Source: an uncultured bacterium (GTDB taxonomy: Bacteria; Bacillota; Clostridia; Oscillospirales; Oscillospiraceae). From it: 9,289 nt of DNA. The position numbers and the translations under genes are program-made. Shown here piece by piece: positions 1-7,168 of this stretch (positions are counted from its first letter, which is position 1; the number at the start of each line of letters is the position of its first letter). The notes under the pieces are model-generated. The model made no database searches. It was not told the origin of the DNA and saw only the letters and a program-made list of their open reading frames with translations. The DNA lies in assembly GCA_905214155.1 (NCBI GenBank), contig CAJMLC010000071.1:1-9289 (forward strand), in the 5' to 3' direction.

Positions 1-93
1 AAACGGCAGCCTTTTCTGCGGTATTGGCAGTAAGGCAAAAGGCGAAAGATTTCGCTGACAGAATATCGGGCCTTTTACAGTCACGATTATCGT
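1..93. other. Left-edge stretch without a convincing gene
   Basis: No recognisable protein. One plus-strand frame is open from the window edge to a TAA at 93-95, giving about 30 residues ending QSRLS, and could be the tail of a gene outside the window. Another plus frame, open only from a TGA at 56-58, reads TVTIIVKSRNRHSAK before a stop inside the 101-132 hairpin. This vaguely resembles the hydrophobic-then-basic tail of small holin-like toxins, but no start codon or full transmembrane segment is present. Confidence 0.2.
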
Positions 94-132
94 AAAAAGC
101 AGAAACCGCCACTCTGCCAAGTGACGGTTTCT
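94..132 (-). terminator. Intrinsic terminator, minus strand
   Basis: A 13-bp stem (101-113 pairs with 120-132, one G·U pair on one strand) has a 6-nt loop at 114-119. On the minus strand it is followed by GC and then five T residues (98-94). It would end the short RNA started at about 187, and also transcripts reading out of gpmI, which has no better terminator. On the plus strand no T-run follows, so it should act in one direction only. Confidence 0.65.
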
Positions 133-187
133 ATCCATTAGAAATCTAACGAACCAGAGCCAACCGCTTGCCGCAGCGCCCTTTTGT
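94..187 (-). ncRNA. Candidate small untranslated RNA of about 90 nt
   Basis: A consensus promoter (-35 at 221-216, -10 at 199-194) predicts a start near 187, and a T-run terminator ends near 94. No ORF with a ribosome binding site lies between, so the unit looks like a compact sRNA. Any plus-strand transcript entering from the left and stopping at the 209-236 terminator would overlap it fully. That convergent layout is typical of type I toxin/antitoxin antisense RNAs of Firmicutes (TxpA/RatA type). An intact toxin is not visible here, so the antisense role is inference. Alternatively it is an orphan sRNA or a short 3'-derived transcript downstream of gpmI. Confidence 0.45.
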
Positions 188-193
188 ACTTCT

Positions 194-221
194 ATTATAG
201 CTGGTTTTGCCGCCTTGTCAA
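194..221 (-). promoter_or_regulatory. Consensus housekeeping promoter for the sRNA
   Basis: On the minus strand, TTGACA (221-216), a 16-bp spacer and TATAAT (199-194) match the SigA consensus at all twelve positions. It lies just downstream of the gpmI stop codon and points away from gpmI, towards the left edge. Its -35 box sits inside the loop and stem of the plus-strand terminator at 209-236. Confidence 0.75.
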
Positions 222-236
222 GGGGCGGCCTTTTTG
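209..236 (+). terminator. Intrinsic terminator, plus strand
   Basis: GCCGCC (209-214) pairs with GGCGGC (224-229) across a 9-nt loop, followed by C and five T residues (231-235). It would stop a plus-strand transcript coming from the left of the window before it runs antisense into gpmI. On the minus strand the stem is followed by A residues, so it is not the gpmI terminator. Confidence 0.55.
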
Positions 237-239
237 TTG

Positions 240-1805
<1,566 letters not shown>

Positions 1806-1845
1806 AGGTATGACCTCCATCTGAGAGAACTCTTCTTTTGCGTCC

Positions 1846-2415
1846 CTATTCTACACCATTTTCCGCCGGTTTACAATGTGATTTTTTGATTTTTTGGATG
1901 TGGTCTTCTGCAAGTTTGTAGACGCCGTCGAAATCGACGTGTGGATTGTAGACCGATTCCAGCTCGTCATGCAGCGCCTTGGCCTGACGGAGTTCATCGT
2001 AGGCACGGGCGTAGTGCGCGCGATAGCGCTCGGTCAGGCGCATCAGTTCCGGCAATTTGGGGACAAGCTCTTCGCAGCGGTAGAACTGCCCAAGGTCGAG
2101 ATACGCGCCGGACGCGGCCGGGAAGGGCACCTCGCGCACGTGCGGGGCCGTTCCGTCGACGTAGGCGATCTGCCACGCCGGGACATACACGCCGTCGACG
2201 GAGTCCGGATCACCGGAGCAGAGGACGTATTCCACGTCCAGCCCTGCGTCCTCCGCCGCGCGGCCGATGGCCTTCATGAAGCTCGATTTGCCGCAGCCGG
2301 GCCCACCCTTGAGCACCCACAAAAATGTTTCGCTCTCCGGCGGGCAGAATTCATCGTAGACGGAGACGAAGCCGCCGCCGGTGTTCGCGCCGAGAAAATA
2401 ATGCCGCACAGCCAT
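1846..2415 (-). CDS. P-loop ATPase-like protein, half-length (PRK06851-like)
   Basis: The 189-residue product has a clear Walker A motif, GGPGCGKSS (residues 37-45), followed by SSFMKAIG. From memory, the N-terminal context (YFLGANTGGGF, then CSGDPDSVDGV and the segment VDGTAPH) resembles the first half of the PRK06851 family. These are Firmicutes proteins of about 360-370 residues with two P-loop halves and no assigned function. Here the gene stops after one half, with a charged helical tail, and there is no second half before gpmI. The start at 2415 has GAGGG 6 nt upstream; ATGs at 2421 and 2481 are in frame but have worse ribosome sites. It lies 66 nt after recG on the same strand and is probably cotranscribed. 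It binds nucleotide by motif; substrate and role are unknown. A natural single-domain form and a truncated gene are both possible. Confidence 0.7.
   Translation of the reverse strand: MAVRHYFLGANTGGGFVSVYDEFCPPESETFLWVLKGGPGCGKSSFMKAIGRAAEDAGLDVEYVLCSGDPDSVDGVYVPAWQIAYVDGTAPHVREVPFPAASGAYLDLGQFYRCEELVPKLPELMRLTERYRAHYARAYDELRQAKALHDELESVYNPHVDFDGVYKLAEDHIQKIKKSHCKPAENGVE
1848..1876 (-). promoter_or_regulatory. Candidate gpmI promoter
   Basis: On the minus strand, TTGTAA (1876-1871), a 17-bp spacer and TAGAAT (1853-1848) match SigA boxes at 4/6 and 5/6 positions. It overlaps the last codons of the P-loop gene. Transcription would start near 1841, giving a leader of about 35 nt, so gpmI could be expressed independently of recG and the ATPase gene. 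Confidence 0.45.
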
Positions 2416-2467
2416 ACACATCCCTCGATTTCTTAGAAGATACCGATAGGATATGCCGGCTGTGCGG
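2404..2467 (-). promoter_or_regulatory. Inverted repeat enclosing the ATPase gene's ribosome site
   Basis: On the minus strand CCGCACAGCC (2467-2458) is perfectly complementary to GGCTGTGCGG (2413-2404), with one further G·U pair inside. The second arm contains the G of the start codon and codons 2-4. The Shine-Dalgarno GAGGG (2426-2422) lies in the roughly 44-nt loop. In the mRNA this stem would partly occlude the start codon, so translation may be restrained unless a ribosome leaving recG or a ligand opens it. Function is inference. Confidence 0.35.
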
Positions 2468-2481
2468 AATTGGTGCATCAT

Positions 2482-4536
2482 TTAATTGAGGGCCATGTCC
2501 TGATGCGCGAACAGCGCGTCGATGCGGGTGCGGAGCGGCGCGAACTCCGGCGCGTCCAGCGCCTCGGCAGATGTGATGCAGTCCGCCGCGGCGCGCTGCG
2601 CGTCCTGAAGCGTTTGCAGGTCCATCTGCAGGCTGGCCATTTTGAACAGCGGCAGACCGTGCTGCCGGTTCCCGAGGAAGTCGCCCGGGCCGCGCTGCGC
2701 GAGATCGGTTTCTGCGATTTTGAAGCCGTCGTTCGTGGCGCAGAGGGCTTTCAGCCGCGCCTGCGTCTCGGGATTGCGGTTCGACGAAAAGAGCACGCAG
2801 TAGGACTGCGCATCCCCGCGCCCGACGCGGCCCCGCAGCTGATGGAGCTGCGCGAGGCCGAAGCGGTCGGCGTTTTCAATGACCATGAGCGTCGCATTCG
2901 GGACGTCGACGCCGACCTCGACAACGGTCGTGCAGACGAGGATGTCGGTCTCGTGGCGGGCAAAGGCGGCGAGGGCCGCCTCCTTGTCCGTACCTTTCAT
3001 TTTTCCGTGCAGCAGCCCGACGCGGAGATCGGGGAAGACCGTCGTGCGCAACGCCTCGGCCCAGGCCTCGGCGCTTTTCAGGCTGTCGTCGTCGGTCTCC
3101 TCGACGGCGGGGCATACAATATAAACCTGATGGCCCGCCGCGCACTGCTTGCGCGTGAAGGCGTGGATGCGCTGGCGCATCGACTCGCCAACGAGGAATG
3201 TCTCCACCGGGCTCCGCCCCGGCGGAAGCTCATCGAGCACGGAGACGTTCAGGTCGCCGTAGGCGAGCAGCGCCAGCGTGCGCGGAATGGGCGTGGCCGA
3301 CATGACGAGCAGGTGCGGGGAATGTCCCTTTGCCGCGAGCCGGGCGCGCTGCGCAACGCCGAAGCGGTGCTGCTCGTCGGCAATGACGAGGCCGAGATCA
3401 TGGAAAACGGTCTTTTCCGAGAAGAGCGCATGCGTGCCGACGATCAGCTGGATGCTCCCGTCGGCCAGCCCGGCGAGCACCGGGCGGCGCTGCGCCGTGG
3501 TCATCGAGCCGGTGAGCAGCGCGATCGAAATGCCGAGCGGCGTGAGCAGACGCGAGAGCGTCGCCGCATGCTGCTCCGCGAGGATCTCCGTCGGGGCCAT
3601 GAACGCGGCCTGATGGCCGTTTTGCATGACGCAGAAGGCTGCCGCGGCGGCGACCATCGTCTTGCCGCTGCCGACGTCGCCCTGCACGAGCCGGTTCATC
3701 GGTACGCCGGAGGCGAGATCGTGCAGAATATCATCGATCGCGCGCTGCTGCGCGCCAGTGAGCCGGAAGGGGAGCGCCACGTCAAACGGAGACATGCAGT
3801 CTGTCCGGCAGGGCTCGGCCTCGCCGCGCGTCTGCCGGCTGCGCAGCAGGGCCAGACCTGCGGAGAACACGAAAAATTCCTCAAAGACCAGCCGCCGCCG
3901 GGCTTCGTTCAAAAGCTCTGCGTCCAGCGGCCGGTGGATCATTTCGTAGGCCATCGGGGCGGGGCAGAGGCGATACTGCTGCCGGACGGTCTCCGGCAGA
4001 ATGTCGGGGAGCGCACTTCGGCAGGCGTCCAGCGCCTGCGCGATGCAGGCGGCGAGCACGCGGCTGGTGATCCCGGCGGTGAGCGGGTAGATGGGCACAA
4101 GGCGGCCCGTGACCTGCCCGGCGGCCTCTGCGGATTCGAAGCTGGGGTTCGCCATCTGGCCGGGATGGTCGGCGCGGACGGCGCCGTAGAAGATGTAGCT
4201 TTTGCCGTAGACGAGCTGATTTTTGCGATAGGACTGGTTGAACCACGAGAGCGTCAGCTGCCCGGTCTCATCCGCAACGCGCGCGCGCGTCAGCTCCATG
4301 CCGCGGCGGATGTAGGCCGTCGTGGGCTGGGAGATGACCATGGCCTCGAAGCAGGCGGGCACGTCCGGCTCCAGCGCGGCGATGGCGACGCGCTTCGTCC
4401 GGTCCTCATAGCCGCGCGGGAAGAAGGCGATGAGGTCGTAGAGCGTGAAGATGCCGAGCTTTTCCAGCTGGCGGGCCCTGGCCGGGCCGACGCCCTTCAG
4501 CGCCGTGACGGGAGAAAATAAGTCGATGATGTCCAC
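2482..4536 (-). CDS. recG: ATP-dependent DNA helicase RecG
   Basis: RecG is a superfamily 2 double-stranded DNA translocase that reverses stalled replication forks and branch-migrates Holliday junctions. The 684-residue product is full length. It opens with a helix-hairpin-helix-like ALKGVGPARARQLEKLGI, followed by the wedge/OB domain (about 50-150). Helicase motifs follow: Walker A GDVGSGKT (286-293), DEQH (387-390), SATPIPRT (413-420) and QLRGRVGRG (566-574). The RecG translocation motif QRGPGDFLGNRQHG is at 614-627. The only standard start near the N-terminus is GTG at 4536. AAAGGAG ends just 1 nt before it, which is unusually close. Upstream is the threonine aldolase remnant, 39 nt away; downstream is the P-loop gene. 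No clear promoter of its own was seen. Confidence 0.97.
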   Translation of the reverse strand: MDIIDLFSPVTALKGVGPARARQLEKLGIFTLYDLIAFFPRGYEDRTKRVAIAALEPDVPACFEAMVISQPTTAYIRRGMELTRARVADETGQLTLSWFNQSYRKNQLVYGKSYIFYGAVRADHPGQMANPSFESAEAAGQVTGRLVPIYPLTAGITSRVLAACIAQALDACRSALPDILPETVRQQYRLCPAPMAYEMIHRPLDAELLNEARRRLVFEEFFVFSAGLALLRSRQTRGEAEPCRTDCMSPFDVALPFRLTGAQQRAIDDILHDLASGVPMNRLVQGDVGSGKTMVAAAAAFCVMQNGHQAAFMAPTEILAEQHAATLSRLLTPLGISIALLTGSMTTAQRRPVLAGLADGSIQLIVGTHALFSEKTVFHDLGLVIADEQHRFGVAQRARLAAKGHSPHLLVMSATPIPRTLALLAYGDLNVSVLDELPPGRSPVETFLVGESMRQRIHAFTRKQCAAGHQVYIVCPAVEETDDDSLKSAEAWAEALRTTVFPDLRVGLLHGKMKGTDKEAALAAFARHETDILVCTTVVEVGVDVPNATLMVIENADRFGLAQLHQLRGRVGRGDAQSYCVLFSSNRNPETQARLKALCATNDGFKIAETDLAQRGPGDFLGNRQHGLPLFKMASLQMDLQTLQDAQRAAADCITSAEALDAPEFAPLRTRIDALFAHQDMALN

Positions 4537-4575
4537 GCTCCTTTCTGCGGATCGATTGGGGTTATCGAAGGGAGA

Positions 4576-5079
4576 TCACTTCTTTAATATGTACGACAGT
4601 GCTTCTACATCCTCCGGACTGGTTGCCCAGCTTGTGGCGAAGCGGATGATCGTATGGGCATCATCATACGCTTCCCGGAAGCCAAATTCCACCTGCTTCG
4701 CCAGGCGCTCCATTGCGGCATTTTCGATGATGCAGAAAACCTGATTTGTCGGGGAATCAAAGCAGAGCGCATAGCCGTTTTGAGAGAGGATCTGCCGGAT
4801 GCGAGAGATAGACCATGCCGGGCATGACCATGTGGTCGTGGTTGGCGTCGTGCTGGTATTCGTCCAGAAGCGTCCGGATCTGGTCTGCACGGATCTTTCC
4901 GTTGTGGTGCGGCAGCGTCAGGACTTTGTGTCCGCCGAACTCGATCGCACCGGCCTCGTGTACGCTGATGTGCCCGGTGCTTGCGGCGATCACGCCCTGA
5001 TAGCTTTTCAGCATGGCGCCGATCACCGTGGCGTTTGTCTGCATATAGTCACAGGAAAAGGACAAGGAATGCTCCGCAT
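4576..5079 (-). pseudogene. Degenerate threonine aldolase (PLP, aspartate aminotransferase fold)
   Basis: Three blocks of a low-specificity L-threonine aldolase/beta-eliminating lyase survive in about 500 bp, where an intact gene needs roughly 1 kb. Block 1: ATG at 5079, with GGAG 7 nt upstream, reads MRSIP, then a shift of frame is needed to reach LSFSCDYM. Block 2: QTNATVIGAM through HISVHEAGAIEFGGHKV to GMVYLSHP (about 5041-4796). The roughly 50 residues expected between CDYM and QTNATV are missing. Block 3, in another frame (about 4795-4576): RQILSQNGYALCFDSPTNQ through IIRFATSWAT to the stop. Some 115 residues between YLSHP and RQIL, including the region of the PLP lysine, are gone. The product cannot be an active enzyme. 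The repeat nest begins 12 bp upstream of the old ribosome site, so the original promoter has been displaced or lost. Family lengths are from memory. Confidence 0.85.
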
Positions 5080-5105
5080 TCGGGTGCTCCTTTTGCGATA
5101 AGATT

Positions 5106-5129
5106 CGTAGGGGCGGGCGTTGCCCGCCC
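5106..5129 (+). repeat. GTAG-GGGC hairpin module, copy B1
   Basis: CGTAG is followed by GGGCGGGC (5111-5118), loop GTT and GCCCGCCC (5122-5129), an 8-bp perfect stem. It shares the pattern GTAG + GGGC stem + GCCC with the modules at 8475-8498, 5495-5577 and 8593-8675, but with different stem bases. Confidence 0.6.
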
Positions 5130-5140
5130 GCTTTTTCGCG

Positions 5141-5230
5141 ACCCCATTTCCTTTTCTCTGCCAGAAAAGGAAACGGTGTCGCCCGCCAAAGGAAAAGAGG
5201 GCCGTGCAAGACCGGGAGTGCGAACCGTGC
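5141..5230 (+). repeat. CTGCC-loop repeat module, left copy
   Basis: About 90 bp containing an 11-bp perfect stem (5147-5157 with 5163-5173) around the loop CTGCC, then GAGGGCC (5197-5203) and AGTGCGAACCGT (5217-5228). The minus-strand sequence at 5488-5405 has the same order of words, so the two copies form a long imperfect inverted pair. No start codon with a ribosome site is associated with it. Confidence 0.6.
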
Positions 5231-5233
5231 CGC

Positions 5234-5320
5234 CATCGCGTCAGAAGAAGCCAGCTGCATTGCGCTTCCGCCGGGGCGGCGAAAACTCCATATCCGCAGC
5301 CTTCTTCTGACGCCGCGATG
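5234..5320. repeat. Nested inverted repeat inside the repeat nest
   Basis: CATCGCG plus TCAGAAGAAG (5234-5250) is complementary to CTTCTTCTGA (5301-5310) plus CGCGATG (5314-5320). The right arm carries 3 extra bases. Arms of 17 bp enclose about 50 bp that include a GC-rich CCGCC/GGCGG stretch. It sits between the two CTGCC-loop modules, so the block looks like an element inside an element. No coding capacity. Confidence 0.5.
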
Positions 5321-5404
5321 CGCAGAGCGCAGAGACCTTTCGGGTGGTAGGGTCTGGTGTAACGGACAGCTTGAGTCTGAGATTTTCAGAGTCAAATTCA
5401 GGAC

Positions 5405-5488
5405 AACGGTTCGCACTGGCCCTCTTTCTTTTCTTGGAAGATTGAAACCGTTCTTTTCTTTCTGGCAGAGAAAGAAAAGAATGGGTTC
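5405..5488 (-). repeat. CTGCC-loop repeat module, right (inverted) copy
   Basis: On the minus strand it begins GAACCCAT. A 13-bp perfect stem (5481-5469 with 5463-5451) around the loop CTGCC follows, then GAGGGCC (5424-5418) and AGTGCGAACCGT (5417-5406). Word order matches the left copy at 5141-5230. The stem bases are different and longer but again perfectly complementary, and a 13-base insert present between the last two words in the left copy is absent. Confidence 0.6.
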
Positions 5489-5494
5489 AAAAAA

Positions 5495-5577
5495 GGGCCG
5501 ATGAGTACCCGCAAGGGGCAGGCCGCATCTGTAACGCTCCTTCGTCGCGAACAGCTGCGCTCGGCATCGACCCCTAC
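5495..5577 (-). repeat. 83-bp dispersed repeat, copy A1
   Basis: It matches 8593-8675 at 80 of 83 positions, in the same orientation; the three differences (5534, 5545, 5570) are all transitions. Read on the minus strand it starts GTAG, then GGGTCGATG, and ends CATCGGCCC, so the ends are 9-bp inverted repeats with one G·U pair. The interior contains CCC-GCAA-GGG-type pairing but no ORF with a ribosome site. Confidence 0.8.
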
Positions 5578-5602
5578 GGAGTGCGGCGGAAAAAGATCCG
5601 TC

Positions 5603-5648
5603 ATAACAAAAATAACGGGTATCCGGCCTAAAACGGATACCCGTTATT
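5603..5648 (-). terminator. rpsT intrinsic terminator
   Basis: AATAACGGGTATCCG (5611-5625) pairs perfectly with 5634-5648, a 15-bp stem with an 8-nt loop. On the minus strand the stem runs into TTTTTGTTATG. It lies 100 bp beyond the rpsT stop codon. Between them a second 9-bp inverted repeat (5667-5675 with 5711-5719) may fold the 3' untranslated region. Confidence 0.85.
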
Positions 5649-5747
5649 CTGTTACCAGTCTTACCCGGCAGATGTACGATCCGTGACCCCGGCCGGAACC
5701 GGTTTTCAGGACATCTGCCTGAGCCAGAGGGGATCATTCGGGAAACA

Positions 5748-6011
5748 TCAGGCCAGCTTGTTCATCTTCAGGGCAATGCTGCTCTTCTTGCGGGCTGCAT
5801 TATTCTTGTGAATAATACCCTTTTTGACAGCCTGATCGATGGACTTCACCGCAGCCGTGTAAGCGCTATCGGCCTGCTCTTTGTTACCTTCGGCAACAGC
5901 AGCTTCGAACTTCTTCAGCGTGGTCTTGAGTGCGGACTTGGCCATCTTGTTACGCTCGTTGTTGACCTTGGAAACCAGAACTCTCTTCTTAGCAGACTTA
6001 ATGTTGGGCAT
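5748..6011 (-). CDS. rpsT: 30S ribosomal protein S20
   Basis: A small, lysine-rich, all-helical protein that binds 16S rRNA in the body of the 30S subunit. The 87-residue product begins MPNIKSAKKRV and has the family pattern: NERNKMAKSALKT, then the tail KKGIIHKNNAARKKS and KMNKLA, at typical length. The start at 6011 has a strong GGAGGAGGTG site 5 nt upstream. It is monocistronic here, with its own promoter (6071-6099) and terminator (5603-5648). It is divergent from gpr; in many spore formers rpsT and gpr are neighbours, which fits. Codon use is less GC-rich than in surrounding genes, as expected for a highly expressed gene. Confidence 0.98.
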   Translation of the reverse strand: MPNIKSAKKRVLVSKVNNERNKMAKSALKTTLKKFEAAVAEGNKEQADSAYTAAVKSIDQAVKKGIIHKNNAARKKSSIALKMNKLA

Positions 6012-6070
6012 GACTACACCTCCTCCAATAGCGTTAATACCGAAACAATTACCGTTTCATGCAGAAATAC

Positions 6071-6099
6071 ATTATAGCCGCACCTCGCGATAAAATCAA
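6071..6099 (-). promoter_or_regulatory. rpsT promoter
   Basis: On the minus strand, TTGATT (6099-6094), a 17-bp spacer and TATAAT (6076-6071) give a near-consensus SigA promoter. The start would be near 6065, giving a leader of about 54 nt before the S20 ATG. It is back to back with the gpr control region. Confidence 0.75.
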
Positions 6100-6132
6100 T
6101 CCCTATTTTCGGTTTTTTTCCAAAAAAATTTC

Positions 6133-6160
6133 GCATAGGCAAAAGCAGTCTGGGAAAAAT
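6133..6160 (+). promoter_or_regulatory. Candidate SigF/SigG-type promoter for gpr
   Basis: GCATA (6133-6137) followed after 14 bp by GGGAAAAAT (6152-6160) resembles the Bacillus forespore pattern GYATA ... GGNNANANT. The start would be near 6167, just ahead of the gpr ribosome site, leaving a leader of only about 13 nt. Expression of gpr from a forespore promoter is established in Bacillus; the assignment here rests on the motif only. Confidence 0.4.
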
Positions 6161-6179
6161 AGGACAGAGGTGAGAAATT

Positions 6180-7028
6180 TTGAATCTGAGGACCGATCTG
6201 GCCATGGAGGACCATGCCCTCTGGCAGCGCAGCGCGAAGCGGCAGACAAAGTTTTCCGGCGTGCGCGCGCGGGAAGAGGAGGAAGGCGGCGTAAAGATCA
6301 CGACTGTGGAGATCCTGGATGAAGAAGGCGAACGCGCGCTCGGCAAGCCGCGCGGGGCCTATGTGACATTGGAGTGTGCGCCCGCGCGAGAGTCCACGGC
6401 GTTTGCTGCGCAGGCGATGCTTCTGGCGCGGCGCATCCGCGCGCTGCTCCCGACCCGCGGCCATGTACTGGTGGCCGGGCTCGGCAACGATGCGGTGACG
6501 CCGGATGCCGTCGGGCCGGAGACTTTGCGGAACCTGATCGTCACCCGCCACCTCAAGCGTTCGCTGCCCGCTGTGTTTTCTGCATTTTCCACAGTCAGCG
6601 CACTCGCACCCGGCGTCCTCGCCACCACCGGCACGGAGAGCGCGGAGCTGATCGCGGCCGCGGTACGGCAGATCCAGCCAGACGCGGTGATCGCGGTGGA
6701 TGCGGTGGCGGCAAGGGGTGCGGAGCGGGTGTGTGCGGCGGTGCAGCTGTCCACAGCGGGTATCACACCGGGTTCGGGTGTGGGGAACGCGCGGACAGCC
6801 ATCGACCGGACGACCCTGGGCGTACCCGTATTGGCCATCGGGGCGCCGACGGTGATGGACCTCGGGGGGTATGGCACGAAAGAGGGAACGATCCCGGACG
6901 GAATGATCCTGACTCCGCGCGATATTGATGCAAAAATCAGACTTTTGGGGCGCTGGATCGGCCTCGGGATCGATCTGGCGCTGCATGAGGGGCTGGACGT
7001 GGAGACGGCGGAGAGTTTCCTCGCATAA
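6180..7028 (+). CDS. gpr: Germination protease (GPR endopeptidase)
   Basis: GPR is made as a zymogen in the forespore and, at germination, cleaves the small acid-soluble proteins that coat spore DNA. The 282-residue product starts MNLRTDLAMED, matching the RTDLA pro-region. It carries the family's central VAGLGNDAVTPDAVGP and VTRHLKRSLP, then STVSALAPGVLATTGTESAE and GVPVLAIGAPTVMD. Bacillus GPR is about 370 residues; this is a shorter form, which I believe is common in Clostridia. The start is TTG at 6180, supported by AGAGGTGAG directly upstream; no ATG fits both the ribosome site and the RTDLA motif. It is divergent from rpsT, followed by a 329-bp gap and then sigG. A forespore promoter candidate lies at 6133-6160. 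Confidence 0.95.
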   Translation: MNLRTDLAMEDHALWQRSAKRQTKFSGVRAREEEEGGVKITTVEILDEEGERALGKPRGAYVTLECAPARESTAFAAQAMLLARRIRALLPTRGHVLVAGLGNDAVTPDAVGPETLRNLIVTRHLKRSLPAVFSAFSTVSALAPGVLATTGTESAELIAAAVRQIQPDAVIAVDAVAARGAERVCAAVQLSTAGITPGSGVGNARTAIDRTTLGVPVLAIGAPTVMDLGGYGTKEGTIPDGMILTPRDIDAKIRLLGRWIGLGIDLALHEGLDVETAESFLA

Positions 7029-7091
7029 TGTTCAAAACAGTTATGTAAACTTAATTATGCGGGGCGGGAACAAAAGCATGGGAAAAAGTTC

Positions 7092-7168
7092 TGTGGACAA
7101 CTGTGTGGAAATGTGGATTCTTCGTTGAAAGACACGAGTTTTTCACAGACTCCACAGAGTTGTCCACA
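7092..7168. promoter_or_regulatory. DnaA-box-like inverted repeat between gpr and sigG
   Basis: TGTGGACAACTGTGTGGA (7092-7109) faces TCCACAGAGTTGTCCACA (7151-7168), 18-bp arms with one mismatch and 41 bp between. The outer 9-mers TGTGGACAA and TTGTCCACA each differ by one base from the DnaA box TTATCCACA. Weaker matches lie at 7104-7112, 7112-7120 and 7138-7146. The 7029-7357 gap otherwise holds only the sigG leader. It could be a DnaA-binding cluster or a large mRNA stem; no T-run follows, so it is not an ordinary terminator. Confidence 0.45.

Noticed and set aside
2470..4521. 683-residue open frame on the plus strand
   Set aside because: Fully antisense to recG, which has every helicase motif. 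The frame's composition (Arg, Ala, Gly, Glu) is what the complement of GC-rich codons gives.
5106..5577. CRISPR array
   Set aside because: Repeats are few, inverted, of different kinds and not regularly spaced; no cas genes.
4757..5737. 326-residue minus-strand frame
   Set aside because: It strings together the rpsT terminator region, the repeat nest and the middle block of the threonine aldolase remnant. The upstream part is translated repeat sequence, not a gene.
6108..6135. Terminator at the T7-CC-A7 tract between rpsT and gpr
   Set aside because: Only A-T pairs, a 2-nt loop and no GC stem; more likely AT-rich promoter-proximal DNA.
6096..6986. Minus-strand frames opposite gpr
   Set aside because: Shadows of gpr, whose family motifs are unambiguous.
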